Shown: positions 39,801 to 48,052, counted from the first letter of the stretch. The stretch: DNA of 52,949 bases from DALYJJ01 sp031969915 (GCA_031969915.1 DALYJJ010000027.1:1-52949), one strand, 5' to 3'. Numbers and translations are program-made. The notes: a model not told the origin generated them from the letters alone.

Positions 39801-41772
39801 GCAGCCGAATCCCTTGAATCGGCGCCATCCTGAGGTCGCCTGTGGGCCGCGCCACCCGGACTCCGGTCAGTCCGTTGGTGATTTCGAAGTAGGCCGGATT
39901 GGAAGAGTTCACGGTCACCGCGCCGGCTGTGGTGGCGGCCGGAACTCCCTGCGAGAGGGTCCACGTCCACTCGATCTCCACGCGGTGGAGACCCGACCCG
40001 GCATCCGTCAGATCGATCGCCTGTCCCGCCATGGCCGCGGCCCGGGAGAGCGCCAGTTTGAACCGGTTAGCGTCGCCGCGGATCGCGTAGTAGGTAACCT
40101 TCGGAGCGAGCGGTTTCGGCAGAGTCCCCGTGGTGGAGAGAGCGAGAGGGTCGCCCGTTTGCAGGTTGTGCTCACCCCAGACGATGAGGTCGCTTGCGGC
40201 ATCTGCGACCGGGCCGGCGTTCTCTACGACGATGCCTCCGGTTTGACCGGAAAACGCCACGGGCGGACCGCCGTACGACGCGCTGATCTGGTAGGTTGGG
40301 CCGTTCTTGTTCACCACGAAGTACTTAGTCCCCGCGGTGAGGCCAACCGGCAGGGGATTCGTGTATCCCGTCAGCGTCACCGCCATCCCGTTCTCGAGGT
40401 ACATGGGCGAGGGATTGCTCAGCGTGTCGTTCAGAGTGGCATCCACGTTGTCCGCGACAATCGCGTACGGCACGGTTGATCTCCCCAGGTGTGTCCGAAC
40501 CAGGATCTTGCCGTCTACCACCTGATACGCCACTTCGACGCCGTTGGGGCCGGTCAGTACGGTGGTCGCCGGGTTGAAGGGGCTGGCGTAATCGAAAGCG
40601 ACAACCTGCTCTGGATGGCCGACTCCGAAGCTCTCTTTCAGCTTGAAGGTCGCGATCGGAGTGCTCGAGCTCTTTGGCGGTGGCGCGGTCACCGTTACCA
40701 GGGAAGAGGCCTTCTTGGTTGCATCCGCCGCGCTCGTCGCCGTCACGGAAACGGTCTGCGTGGCAGCCACCACCGCCGGGGCCGTGTACAATCCCGAGCC
40801 GTTGACGGTCCCCACCGCCGGACTAAGGCTCCAGGAGACCCCGTTGTTGGCGGCGTTGGCGACCACAGCCGAAAGCTGGACGCTGCCGCCGGGCGCAACC
40901 GACACGCTGGCCGGCGCCACACTCACCGCGATCGGGGGCTGTAAGGTCACCACCGCGCTCGCCGATTTGGTTCCATCCGCGGCGCTTGTCGCCTTGATGG
41001 TCACCTGTTGAGCCGCACTGACAGCGCTGGGCGCCGTATAGAGACCCGCGGACGTGATGGTTCCAACCTGCGGGCTCACGCTCCACGAAACCGAGGTGTT
41101 CGTGACGCCGGACACGCTCGCTACGAACTGCTGGGTCTTGGCCGCATACAGCGAGACGGTCTGGGGCGAAAGTCCCACCGTCACGGTTGGCGAAACGCTA
41201 ATCGTGGCGGTCGCGAACCGGGCCGGATCCGCCGCGCTTCGAGCCGTTGCCGTCACTGAGGTCACGCCCGCCACGGCCGCCGGTGCGCGGTAGAGGCCGG
41301 TCGCGTCCACTGTCCCCGTGGTGGAGGAGAGCGACCAGGTGACCGCAGTGTTTGCCGTCCACTTCACAGACGATTGAAGCTGAACCGTTCCTGCAGGGGC
41401 GACGGTCGCCGTGGTGGGACTCACCACGACTGAAACCGGCTGCAAGGTGATCAAAGCCGTCGCCTTGAGCCCGCTCGCCGTGGCGGTCGCCATGACGTAT
41501 TGAACAGAGGTAACTGTGGCCGGCGCTGTGTACAGGCCGCTGCTCGAAATCGTTCCCAATGGGGAACTTAAGGTCCATCCGGCCCGGACGGACGATCCGT
41601 CCAGGGTGGCTCGGAACTGAACTTGGGAACCCCCGCCGGCACTGGTGAGCGCTGGGGACACTGACAGAACTGCCGCGGAGGCGCACTGTGCGAGAACGAG
41701 ACAAATAATCGGTAAAAGAGCACAGGACAGTACGCTTTGTTGGCTGGAAGCGTGGCATGGTCTGAGAACCAT
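36883..41772 (-). CDS. Giant secreted protein: four Ig-like repeats plus heparinase/alginate-lyase-like region
   Basis: 1629 residues, ATG 41772 with AGGAGA before it and a signal peptide (SCALLPIICLVLAQCASA). Residues about 37-365 hold four bacterial Ig-like repeats of 75-85 residues, each with the ...GTIxxxGLYTAP turn and a TATSAADxxK strand. A 500-residue beta-rich region follows. From about 900 to 1190 the sequence is helical, like an alpha/alpha toroid, and then a beta-sandwich begins with VLRHGYASPNETAVW and RDHSHAADYNSVAIYALG, the His-rich loop of heparinase II/III and related polysaccharide lyases. It is likely a surface or secreted lyase acting on an acidic glycan, perhaps the polymer made by the downstream operon. 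Catalytic residues are not certain. Confidence 0.7.
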   Translation of the reverse strand: MVLRPCHASSQQSVLSCALLPIICLVLAQCASAAVLSVSPALTSAGGGSQVQFRATLDGSSVRAGWTLSSPLGTISSSGLYTAPATVTSVQYVMATATASGLKATALITLQPVSVVVSPTTATVAPAGTVQLQSSVKWTANTAVTWSLSSTTGTVDATGLYRAPAAVAGVTSVTATARSAADPARFATATISVSPTVTVGLSPQTVSLYAAKTQQFVASVSGVTNTSVSWSVSPQVGTITSAGLYTAPSAVSAAQQVTIKATSAADGTKSASAVVTLQPPIAVSVAPASVSVAPGGSVQLSAVVANAANNGVSWSLSPAVGTVNGSGLYTAPAVVAATQTVSVTATSAADATKKASSLVTVTAPPPKSSSTPIATFKLKESFGVGHPEQVVAFDYASPFNPATTVLTGPNGVEVAYQVVDGKILVRTHLGRSTVPYAIVADNVDATLNDTLSNPSPMYLENGMAVTLTGYTNPLPVGLTAGTKYFVVNKNGPTYQISASYGGPPVAFSGQTGGIVVENAGPVADAASDLIVWGEHNLQTGDPLALSTTGTLPKPLAPKVTYYAIRGDANRFKLALSRAAAMAGQAIDLTDAGSGLHRVEIEWTWTLSQGVPAATTAGAVTVNSSNPAYFEITNGLTGVRVARPTGDLRMAPIQGIRLRNGVWTATGPNYLHSRKDEVYKPPVMTAKTMQTTILESGPMQVKVRVAYTFDKPAAYENSVIIHPAGPGYYTSTLVVQANQPVVMIEEENDADVEYLLNVYPQIQPNRGRQVGRSATPLGSIRDLQYTRPLFPSDSTRTANNMEFVRRMMGWHQWSDDTGWTWTLYNTAAGPSGQSLSIFAGPVSRAWAADSNGVGIFTNPNDPATGKAAGFWFRGYRGKPSTYVRVAWGLYAGTNAELPESGGNMAGLRRLINLHSGINLAKIARFPVAYADPPNGWNPLYMSRETYLDLVNRVRTDKAYFDRLFSSALTSRDLLRLWADTTGKMMWVTTLEVDRLTTAALNSLVNGDGVYATGLSYFAGAKLFASTTERIAAVLLDDRATAEQKERVKAAAVVYAWIVHDNDYAPMFEGHRLSMGTANMPTQMLQSMDAFKVFLAHHPQMSALVQSATDRALFSLDATVNSDGAQMGSTYYAGAAMGPLLDSFQQLQVAGSYDGFVNSDRLKRFGEFLLNFLTPPEPRFDGLRKQVAIGDAPTTASQLFPQLATGFATSDPTLSRRLMGAWRESGAPADQLSVTKFDPDLPSAPVGLKSATFDGWYSVLRHGYASPNETAVWHVNGMFYRDHSHAADYNSVAIYALGSPVSLHWGSVYSPHTGSHFLHNTVVREVDFTTPWYQDNFPLFENSRNSGTTTRKDFQAFTHSSRSVATFASTPFDWTRTVDLIQANPAFPIIALRDTFAGIDAQAPKVLMLNLMADGAVSTPSGPVTPPLRSYIGSLQQLPSAVPIVLPAGLPKLGFKGQWTTDWDVYLATDGATEATLGNWAHGWHPTPEANQYRKVTGKSFEERQHILRVESANSFRTYILPYRKGQPRAGQAVVRDGQNLKVTAPGEETILAPSYYTFKDAQKTVVAALESSPVAALGVSISGGPAEVVISSSGILITVHGPAGTRTINLGALGTRTVNYAGGDPVTVTF

Positions 41773-42120
41773 TGATTTCTCCTGGTCATCTATCGGCCAG
41801 CGGCGATCCCTGGGTCATCGGGACACACCTGAGTCTTAACCCTATAGTTGCGTATGCACTTCCCGATCTATACCTACCGCGACGGACCGATGAAGCGGTG
41901 ATCAGAGGCTTGTGCGCGCGTTTGAGTTGAATGAACTCAATCGGAGACGAGAGACGCGGGGATATGACGAGGCTCACGGGCTTTCTGAATGAAGCGACGA
42001 TTCGCGCACTCGCGAACGCGTCCTTGGACCCTGTGCGGGGGCAGTGCCCAAAGACCCGATGACCAAGCCACTTCGAAGCTTAGGCAATGACCAGGGTGTC
42101 TGTCAAGATGGGCGCGACAG
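41773..42120. other. Divergent intergenic region with operator-like dyad
   Basis: 348 nt between the lyase-like gene (-) and the methyltransferase (+). It contains the inverted repeat at 41922-41940 and -10-like hexamers on the minus strand (TATAGG near 41840, TATAGA near 41870) without good -35 partners. A 32-codon open frame at 41964-42062 (+; MTRLTGFLNEATIRALANAS...) has a weak ribosome site; I do not call it a gene. GC is lower than in the neighbours near 41835-41875. Confidence 0.4.
41922..41940. promoter_or_regulatory. Operator-like inverted repeat
   Basis: TTGAGTT (41922-41928) and AACTCAA (41934-41940) are perfect 7-bp inverted arms around GAATG. It lies in the divergent region about 150 nt before the lyase-like gene and 180 nt before the methyltransferase. 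No T tract follows on either strand, so a dimeric regulator site is more likely than a terminator. Confidence 0.3.
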
Positions 42121-42807
42121 ATGGGAGCGAAAGGATTCCGGGCTGTCGTATCACGCGTCCCAGGTGGTATCCTCAACACAGCGCGGATGGATATCGCCTT
42201 TAACTTAGCTGCCTACCGGGCGACTGTGCCCGACCACATCGTCGCGGCGTCGCGAGCTGCCGCTTCGCCCATGTTCGACTCTGGGCAACTGTGTTTCTTG
42301 GCCGCGACCCTGGGCCTTTCGCCGTACACCGAGGGCGGCTTCGTGATTGAGATCGGAACTTACACCGGTTCCACCGCTGCCTTCATGGGAAAGGTGCTGC
42401 AGTCGCTGGACCGCGACACCAGAGTATGCAGTATCGACCCGTTCGATGCGTTCCGGCCGGATCCTCTCAATCCGCAGGGTAATTACGGGGCGTATCAGCA
42501 ACGAATTCGATCCGAAGGGCTCGCGGACCGCTGTTTCGCGGTGACGGGGTTCTCGCATCTGGTGGCGCCGGCTATTGCCAACGGCGCGGATCTAGTTCTG
42601 ATCGACGGTTCGCACCATTACGAAGATGTGACCAGGGACCTCGATTTGTTCTGTGCGAAGGTTCGCCCGGGCGGATTTGTTTTCATTGACGATTACAGCG
42701 AGCAGCACTATCCGGGCGTGGTGCGCGCCGTCAGAGAGTTTCTTGACGCCAGATCCGAATTCGAAGAAGTCCACTGCTCCTACTTCTCGATCCTGCGCCG
42801 AAAGTAA
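42121..42807 (+). CDS. Class I SAM-dependent methyltransferase (Methyltransf_24-like)
   Basis: 228 residues from ATG 42121; ATG 42187 (MDIAFNLAAYR) may be the real start because the first 22 residues look non-conserved and neither start has a good ribosome site. SAM-binding loop FVIEIGTYTGSTAAFMGKVL, acidic strand-2 end CSIDPFDAF, and ADLVLIDGSHHYEDVTRDLD with the metal-binding DGSHHYE typical of this family, then KVRPGGFVFIDDY. Small-molecule or sugar O-methyltransferase, perhaps linked to the polysaccharide locus. Its stop lies about 7 nt before the insertion sequence, whose transposase frame runs antisense through its 3' third. Confidence 0.85.
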   Translation: MGAKGFRAVVSRVPGGILNTARMDIAFNLAAYRATVPDHIVAASRAAASPMFDSGQLCFLAATLGLSPYTEGGFVIEIGTYTGSTAAFMGKVLQSLDRDTRVCSIDPFDAFRPDPLNPQGNYGAYQQRIRSEGLADRCFAVTGFSHLVAPAIANGADLVLIDGSHHYEDVTRDLDLFCAKVRPGGFVFIDDYSEQHYPGVVRAVREFLDARSEFEEVHCSYFSILRRK

Positions 42808-44151
42808 CGAAACTGTCGCGGGGCCAGTCAAGAAGCCATAATGACAGTGCGGACCGAACAGCGGCGCGAATCGCCTGGCAGGACGAGGCGGAGGGCCTGA
42901 CGATTGATCCCTGACAAGATCCGGTTTGCGTCTCCGTTGGAAGCCGGCGAAGAGCTTGCGCTTGGCCTCTTGCATCTGGAGCGCGGCATCCAAGTCGGTC
43001 TGTGCCCGCGCTTGCCGGTCCAGATCCTGAAGGGTCACATTCGGCTGAAGATATCCGGCCACTCCAGGCAGTTGCCGCAGGATCTCCCATGGCGTCGCGT
43101 ACCAGCGGTACACCCGCTTCAACCGGCCCTTCCTGTCGGCCTTCATCTCGGGGACCCCACACGGCCGGTGGAAGTTCAGGTAGGGATTGAAATGCCGCTG
43201 GTAGAACTCCGCGATCGCTTGCGCATGCGGCGCCGCGATGTAGCCGTAGCCCATGTGTTTTCTCACCACCGCACCGTTCTTTGATTCCGCCAGGCCGTTG
43301 TCGTTGGAGTGCCGCGGGCGCGACTTGGTCTGCTCCACCAGCAGCTTGTTCAGCAGCTTGGCCACGGTGTGATTGATGAACTCACTCCCGTTGTCGGAGT
43401 GAAAGCCACGGATGTGAAACGGAAACTGCGCCAGCATTCTCTCCAGCACCGGCATCAGCCAGGCTTCGCTGATCTGCGGCGCTGCCCCGAGCACCTCCCA
43501 CTGCGTGACCTCGTCCACGGCATTGATGTGGTACACCCCCTTGGTCCCGTCCGCCTGGTCCCCCTGATGGACCGTATCCACCCGCAGATATCCGGGCTGC
43601 CCTTGCGGCCGGGGCGCCCGGCGCTCCCCGATCCCCACGGCGGTGGGCCGAGTCGGCCGGTAGTTCAGCCGCCGCTGCCGGTAGCTGCGGGCTTGCCGCA
43701 GCCGGTACAGGTGCGCCACCGAAAGCTCAGCCAGCCGGGCATAGTCCGAGTCGCCGAAGTCGTAATAGGCCCGCTGCAACAGTTTCACCGTGGCCGGACC
43801 GCTCAGCGTTTCGTGGGCTTCATCCACCCGAGCCAGCAACTCGATGTCAGCCCGCGTGTAGCGTGTGGGAAAGCTGCGCCGCCGATACGGCTTCGGCTGG
43901 ACCGCGTCGCCACTCTGATATCGCGTGATCAGCCGCGTCACCTGAGCCCGGCTCAGCCCGGTCATCTTCGCCAGGTAGCGCCGTACCAGTCCGCGTTCCT
44001 CCCGCTTCAACTTCCCGTAGTCCTGCCGCCTCAGCGTCTGGTCCACAAACTCATACACCTCCTTCTGATCCCGGCCTTCAAACTGAACCTCGTCGCTGGC
44101 CTCCAGAAACGCCCGAATCTGCTCCAGGCTCAACCCTTCTCCTGCTTGCAT
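42592..44151 (-). CDS. IS481-like DDE transposase, reading out of the element
   Basis: 519 residues from ATG 44151 (a TTG at 44163 adds four). An N-terminal helix-turn-helix region includes MTGLSRAQVTRLITRYQ, and the rve integrase core holds the DDE triad: Asp in YLRVDTVHQG, Asp in FHSDNGSEFIN, and Glu in GLAESKNGAVVRKHMGYG. A conserved C-terminal part ends near LFAGFQRRR. Beyond that the frame has no stop within the element and continues over its edge through the antisense strand of the methyltransferase gene, so the last 75 or so residues are neighbour-derived. The catalytic core is intact, so the protein may still be active. Confidence 0.85.
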   Translation of the reverse strand: MQAGEGLSLEQIRAFLEASDEVQFEGRDQKEVYEFVDQTLRRQDYGKLKREERGLVRRYLAKMTGLSRAQVTRLITRYQSGDAVQPKPYRRRSFPTRYTRADIELLARVDEAHETLSGPATVKLLQRAYYDFGDSDYARLAELSVAHLYRLRQARSYRQRRLNYRPTRPTAVGIGERRAPRPQGQPGYLRVDTVHQGDQADGTKGVYHINAVDEVTQWEVLGAAPQISEAWLMPVLERMLAQFPFHIRGFHSDNGSEFINHTVAKLLNKLLVEQTKSRPRHSNDNGLAESKNGAVVRKHMGYGYIAAPHAQAIAEFYQRHFNPYLNFHRPCGVPEMKADRKGRLKRVYRWYATPWEILRQLPGVAGYLQPNVTLQDLDRQARAQTDLDAALQMQEAKRKLFAGFQRRRKPDLVRDQSSGPPPRPARRFAPLFGPHCHYGFLTGPATVSLLSAQDREVGAVDFFEFGSGVKKLSDGAHHARIVLLAVIVNENKSARANLRTEQIEVPGHIFVMVRTVDQN

Positions 44152-44245
44152 GCTGACAATCAAGACCCAGCATGCGGCCCGCCCCCTCCAGGCTCATCTT
44201 GTGTGAGAAACCAATGCCCCCTCCAGGCTCATCTTGTATGAGACA
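42814..44245 (-). mobile_element. IS481-like insertion sequence (ends approximate)
   Basis: About 1.43 kb holding one transposase gene. Candidate ends both read TGTC inward: TGTCGCGGGGCC from 42814, and TGTCTCATACAAGATGAGCC from 44245 on the other strand, with a further partial match around AAGA(TG)AGCC. No target-site duplication is evident, which, with the broken gene on one side, suggests a deletion or rearrangement after insertion. Ends are judged by eye and could be off by a few bases. Confidence 0.6.
44181..44243 (-). repeat. Tandem 28-bp repeat at the insertion-sequence end
   Basis: 44181-44208 and 44216-44243 are 27/28 identical (period 35 nt; they differ by G/A in TCTTGTGTGAGA versus TCTTGTATGAGA). 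Both lie just upstream of the transposase start. Subterminal repeats like these can be transposase binding sites, or the inner copy could be a trace of a previous end. Confidence 0.7.
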
Positions 44246-44248
44246 AGA

Positions 44249-44803
44249 CTAATACGACATCGCTATCCCGGCCTTCTTGTACTGTGGCAGCACCTCGGTC
44301 TTGATGTAGTTCTCGTACTCTTCCGTTTTCCCATTCGCAATTCGGTACCGCGCAAAGACCCGAACCGGGAGCGACTTTCCCTCCGCCGGTGGATTGCTGA
44401 GCGCACCCACCATGGTGGAAACGTACCGGCGGGAGGACACAACGCAGCGCTGGAGCCGGGCGTACAGGCGGGCGCCCGCCTCCTTGCCCAGTGCGCGCTC
44501 CAGAACCGGAGGCAGGTCGAGCAACGACATATTGTCCATCGGCGTCACAATCACAAACTCGCCCTGCACGCCGAGCACGGTCTGATTCGTCGTCACCCGC
44601 GCGATGCCGGCCTTCTTGAGCGCCGGCAGCGCTTCGTTCTTCATCAGGTCCGTCCACTCGTCGATCATGTCCGGCTTTACCAGGACCTGCAACGAAACGG
44701 CCATGCGGTCGGGCGCCGCCTCCTGGGCACGCGCCTTCGTCGCGAGCGTGCACAGAGAAAAGGCCGCCACGAAGGCGGCCGTCATTACTCGAAAACGCTT
44801 CAT
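44249..44803 (-). pseudogene. Secreted two-repeat alpha/beta-barrel-like protein, 3' end lost at the insertion sequence
   Basis: 184 residues from ATG 44803, with AGAGGAGA before it; signal peptide TAAFVAAFSLCTLATKARA. Two internal repeats of a dimeric alpha/beta-barrel (NIPSNAP/ABM-like) type are visible: the first contains EALPALKKAGIARVTTNQT and goes on for about 60 more residues; the second contains EVLPQYKKAGIA but then reads MSY and stops, 4 nt outside the insertion sequence. The missing half of the second repeat is not found on the far side of the element. Periplasmic protein of unknown function; the remaining first domain could still fold. Confidence 0.65.
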
Positions 44804-44968
44804 TCGATCTGTCTCCTCTGAGTGAGCCGGGTTTCGGCTCGGGGCCGTTCCCAGCGGTGCGCTCACTTTACACGAAGTTCGTCAAAAAGCAAGGGGCTTC
44901 GAAGATGGTGAGATGGGAATCCTCGCTCCACGCCCGCGGTGCCCCCGAACCCTCTACGCTGGGAACAT

Positions 44969-46495
44969 ATGTCCTTCGTCCGAAATCCCTGGATCATTCT
45001 TCTGGCCGCGCTCGCGCTGCCTCCCCTCGGACTTCTGCTGCTCCTGGCCAAACCCGGCACCGGCTGGTTCAAGAAACTCGCCGGGGCAGTCCTCATCCTC
45101 ATCCTCGGCGTCGCGCACCTGTTCCTTTTCTACGGACTGCGCCTGGAGCAGACCGGTGACAACAAACCGATCCTCTCCTTCTACCGGCCTTCTTCCCACT
45201 ACCGGGCCATCGAGCAGAGCCGCGCGGCCGCCCCCGCCACGCCTGCCTCCGCAGCGCCTGACCCACCGCCCGCGGCATCCGCCGCCGCCCCCGTGCCGGA
45301 GTCCGCCGCGCCCGCGAAGCCCGATGCGCCCGCGCCGTCTCCCGCGCCGGCTCCCGCCTCCTGGACCGCCTTCCGCGGACCCCAGAGCGACGGAGTCTAC
45401 ACCGGCAAGCCCATCCGTACGGACTGGCAATCGCATCCTCCCCAGCTCCTTTGGAAGCTGCCCGTCGGCGGCGGCTACGCATCGTTCGTTGCCGCCAACG
45501 GACGGGCCTTCACCATCGAGCAGCGGCGCGCCCAGGAGGTGGTGGCAGCCTATGAGATCGCTTCCGGACGCGAGCTGTGGAGCAACGCCTGGCCCGCCGA
45601 ATTCAAGGAATGGATGGGGGGCGATGGACCTCGCGCCACCCCGACCTATCACGAAGGGCGCGTCTACGCGGTCGGCGCCTTCGGCGAGTTTCGTGCCATC
45701 GACGCCGCCACCGGCAAGACCGTCTGGCGCAGAAGTCTCCTCGAAGACAACGGCGGCGCGAACCTGCAATGGGGCCATTCTTCGTCCCCGCTCATCGCCG
45801 GCGGGCTGGTTATCGCCCAGTCCGCCCAGCGCGTCGCCGCGTACGATCGTGCCACCGGGGCGCCGGCCTGGAAGGCGCTCGATGAGAGGCAAGGCTACGC
45901 GTCGCCGGTGCTGCTGACCCTCTCGGGCGAGCCTCAGGTGTTCCTGCAAACCGGCAGCCGCGCCGTGGCCCTCGAGCCCCAAACCGGCAAGCTCCTGTGG
46001 AGCCACCCCTGGCCCACCGCATACGATGTGAACGCCGCCCAGCCCGTCGTCATCGGCGCCAACCGCCTGTTCCTCTCCTCCGGCTACGATCATGGCTCTG
46101 CGCTGATTGAAGTGACACGCGACGCCGCCGGCTACAAGGCCGCCACGCTCTGGCAGAACAAGTCGATGAAGAACAAGTTCAACAGCAGCGTCCTCCACGA
46201 AGGCCATATCTACGGCCTCGACGAGGGCATCCTGGCGTGCGTCAACGCCGAAACCGGCGAGCGCAAGTGGAAGGGCGGGCGCTACGGCTTCGGTCAGATC
46301 CTGCTTGCGAACGGCCACATTGTGGTGCTCACCGAATCCGGCGAGATTGCGCTCGTCAAAGCCACGCCCGACAAGCACGAAGAGGTGGCCCGCATCGAAG
46401 CCATCTCCGGCAAGACCTGGAACTACCCGATCCTCGACGAAGGCCGCCTGCTGGTCCGCAACACCACGGAGATGGCCTGCTTCCGCCTGGATTGA
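44969..46495 (+). CDS. Membrane-anchored PQQ-like beta-propeller protein
   Basis: 508 residues from ATG 44969 (GGGAA before it; the in-frame ATG 44939 is less likely). Two hydrophobic helices (about 8-27 and 38-58) are followed by an Ala/Pro-rich linker (about 80-135). The rest is a beta-propeller with repeated strands of the PQQ type: AYEIASGRELWSNAW, AIDAATGKTVWRRSL, AYDRATGAPAWKAL, ALEPQTGKLLWSHPW and CVNAETGERKWKGG. WTAFRGPQSDGVYTG at the start of the propeller is common in Acidobacteria and Planctomycetes proteins. Periplasmic; BamB-like scaffold or an enzyme without the quinone ligands, which I cannot identify. Confidence 0.85.
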   Translation: MSFVRNPWIILLAALALPPLGLLLLLAKPGTGWFKKLAGAVLILILGVAHLFLFYGLRLEQTGDNKPILSFYRPSSHYRAIEQSRAAAPATPASAAPDPPPAASAAAPVPESAAPAKPDAPAPSPAPAPASWTAFRGPQSDGVYTGKPIRTDWQSHPPQLLWKLPVGGGYASFVAANGRAFTIEQRRAQEVVAAYEIASGRELWSNAWPAEFKEWMGGDGPRATPTYHEGRVYAVGAFGEFRAIDAATGKTVWRRSLLEDNGGANLQWGHSSSPLIAGGLVIAQSAQRVAAYDRATGAPAWKALDERQGYASPVLLTLSGEPQVFLQTGSRAVALEPQTGKLLWSHPWPTAYDVNAAQPVVIGANRLFLSSGYDHGSALIEVTRDAAGYKAATLWQNKSMKNKFNSSVLHEGHIYGLDEGILACVNAETGERKWKGGRYGFGQILLANGHIVVLTESGEIALVKATPDKHEEVARIEAISGKTWNYPILDEGRLLVRNTTEMACFRLD

Positions 46496-46561
46496 CCGCC
46501 CTGTCTTCCGGCTGTGCACAGATCAACGGTTTCTCAGGCAGGATAGACTGTACAGTTCCGG

Positions 46562-48052
46562 ATGCTGCTCGAATTGCGGTCCATACAGAAGCGCTTTGGC
46601 GGTGTTGTCGCCCTCCGCGACGGCAACCTTTCAGTGGGCGCGGGCGAAGTGCATCTGCTCATGGGCGAGAACGGCGCAGGCAAATCGACCATGGTCAAGA
46701 TCGTCGCCGGCATGCAGGGCCGCGACGGCGGGGAAATGCTGTGGCGCGGCTCGGCGGTCAGTTTTCGCACTCCGCTCGAGGCCGCCCGGAACGGCATCGC
46801 CATGGTTCACCAGGAGTCCCTGCTCGCGCCGCACCTCACCGTGGCGGAGAACATCTGGCTCGGCCGCGAGCCCAGCGCACCGGGGGGATTCGTGAATCGC
46901 CGCGAGATGGAGCGCAAGGCCGCGCGGCTGATTGAAGAACACGGGTTTCCCTTGCAGGCCGATGGGCGCGTGGAGCGGCTGAGCCCCGCGGGCAAGCAAC
47001 TCGTCGAGATCTGCCGGGCAATCCAACACGGCTCCAGCCTCCTGATCTTCGACGAACCCACCTCTTCGCTCTCCGACGCCGAAACCTCCGAGGTCTTCAA
47101 GATCGTGCGCAAGCTGAAGGAGCGCGGCTGCGGCGTCATCTACATTACGCATCGTCTGGAGGAACTTCGCGAGGTCGGCGACCGCGTCACCGTGCTGCGC
47201 GACGGCGAGACCGTCCACACCGGGCCACTCGCTGAACTGCCGCGCGAGCGTCTGATTCAGCACATGGTGGGACGTGAATTGTCGCAGATTTACCGCCGCG
47301 AGCCGGTCCCTCCCGGCGCCCCGGTCTTGCGCGTGGAGGGCCTCTGCCGCCGGCCGCTCCTCCAGGACATCTCCCTTACCGTGCGCGCCGGCGAGATTGT
47401 CGGCCTCGCCGGTCTCATCGGCGCCGGCCGCACGGAGTTGTGCCGCGCCCTCTTCGGGCTCGATCGGATCGACTCCGGCCGCGTCCTGGTGGATGGCCGG
47501 CCGGTCCGCCTGCGTTCCCCGCGCGAGGCGGTGCGTGCGGGGTTCGCTCTGATCCCCGAAGACCGCCAGAGAACGGGCCTCGCCACCGGTCTTCCCCTCG
47601 GCCAGAATCTCACGCTGGCCAGCCTGGGCTCGGTCAGCCGCTGGGGGTTCCTGAATCGGCCCGCCGAACGCGACGTGATCGGCCGCCAGATGGAGCGCCT
47701 GCGCGTGAAGGCGGATTCGCCCCGCCAGCTCGCCGGCCGGCTGAGCGGGGGAAACCAGCAGAAAATCGTCATCGGCAAATGGCTGGCCCGCGGCGCTCGG
47801 GTCTTCTTCTTCGATGAGCCCACGCGCGGCATCGACGTGGGCGCGAAGGCGGAGGTGTTCGAAGTCATGGATGGGCTCGCCCGCCAGGGCGCCGCGATTC
47901 TCATGGTCAGTTCGGAGCTGCCCGAGCTGATCCAGGTGGCCGACCGCATTCTCGTGATGCGCCTGGGGCGCATCGTGGCCGAACTGCCCGGCCGCACAAC
48001 CCAGGAGGAAGTCATGCATCACGCCGCGCACGCGCAGGAAGGGGCGGCCTAG
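46562..48052 (+). CDS. Sugar ABC importer ATP-binding protein (RbsA/MglA-like, two ATPase domains)
   Basis: 496 residues. First half: Walker A LLMGENGAGKSTMVKIVAG, the sugar-type signature LSPAGKQLVEICRAI and Walker B LLIFDEPTSSLS with ITHRLEEL. Second half: degenerate Walker A VGLAGLIGAGRTELCRALFG, ALIPEDRQRTGLATGL, signature LSGGNQQKIVIGKWLA and FFFDEPTRGIDVGAK. This is the normal carbohydrate-uptake class 2 arrangement with one strong and one weak site. It is followed directly by the permease (stop TAG then ATG), forming an importer for a pentose, hexose or nucleoside. No periplasmic binding protein lies in the window. Confidence 0.93.
   Translation: MLLELRSIQKRFGGVVALRDGNLSVGAGEVHLLMGENGAGKSTMVKIVAGMQGRDGGEMLWRGSAVSFRTPLEAARNGIAMVHQESLLAPHLTVAENIWLGREPSAPGGFVNRREMERKAARLIEEHGFPLQADGRVERLSPAGKQLVEICRAIQHGSSLLIFDEPTSSLSDAETSEVFKIVRKLKERGCGVIYITHRLEELREVGDRVTVLRDGETVHTGPLAELPRERLIQHMVGRELSQIYRREPVPPGAPVLRVEGLCRRPLLQDISLTVRAGEIVGLAGLIGAGRTELCRALFGLDRIDSGRVLVDGRPVRLRSPREAVRAGFALIPEDRQRTGLATGLPLGQNLTLASLGSVSRWGFLNRPAERDVIGRQMERLRVKADSPRQLAGRLSGGNQQKIVIGKWLARGARVFFFDEPTRGIDVGAKAEVFEVMDGLARQGAAILMVSSELPELIQVADRILVMRLGRIVAELPGRTTQEEVMHHAAHAQEGAA

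Noticed and set aside
41964..42062. 32-codon open frame MTRLTGFLNEATIRALANAS... on the plus strand
   Set aside because: Short, weak ribosome-binding site, and no family resemblance; conservation would be needed to support it.
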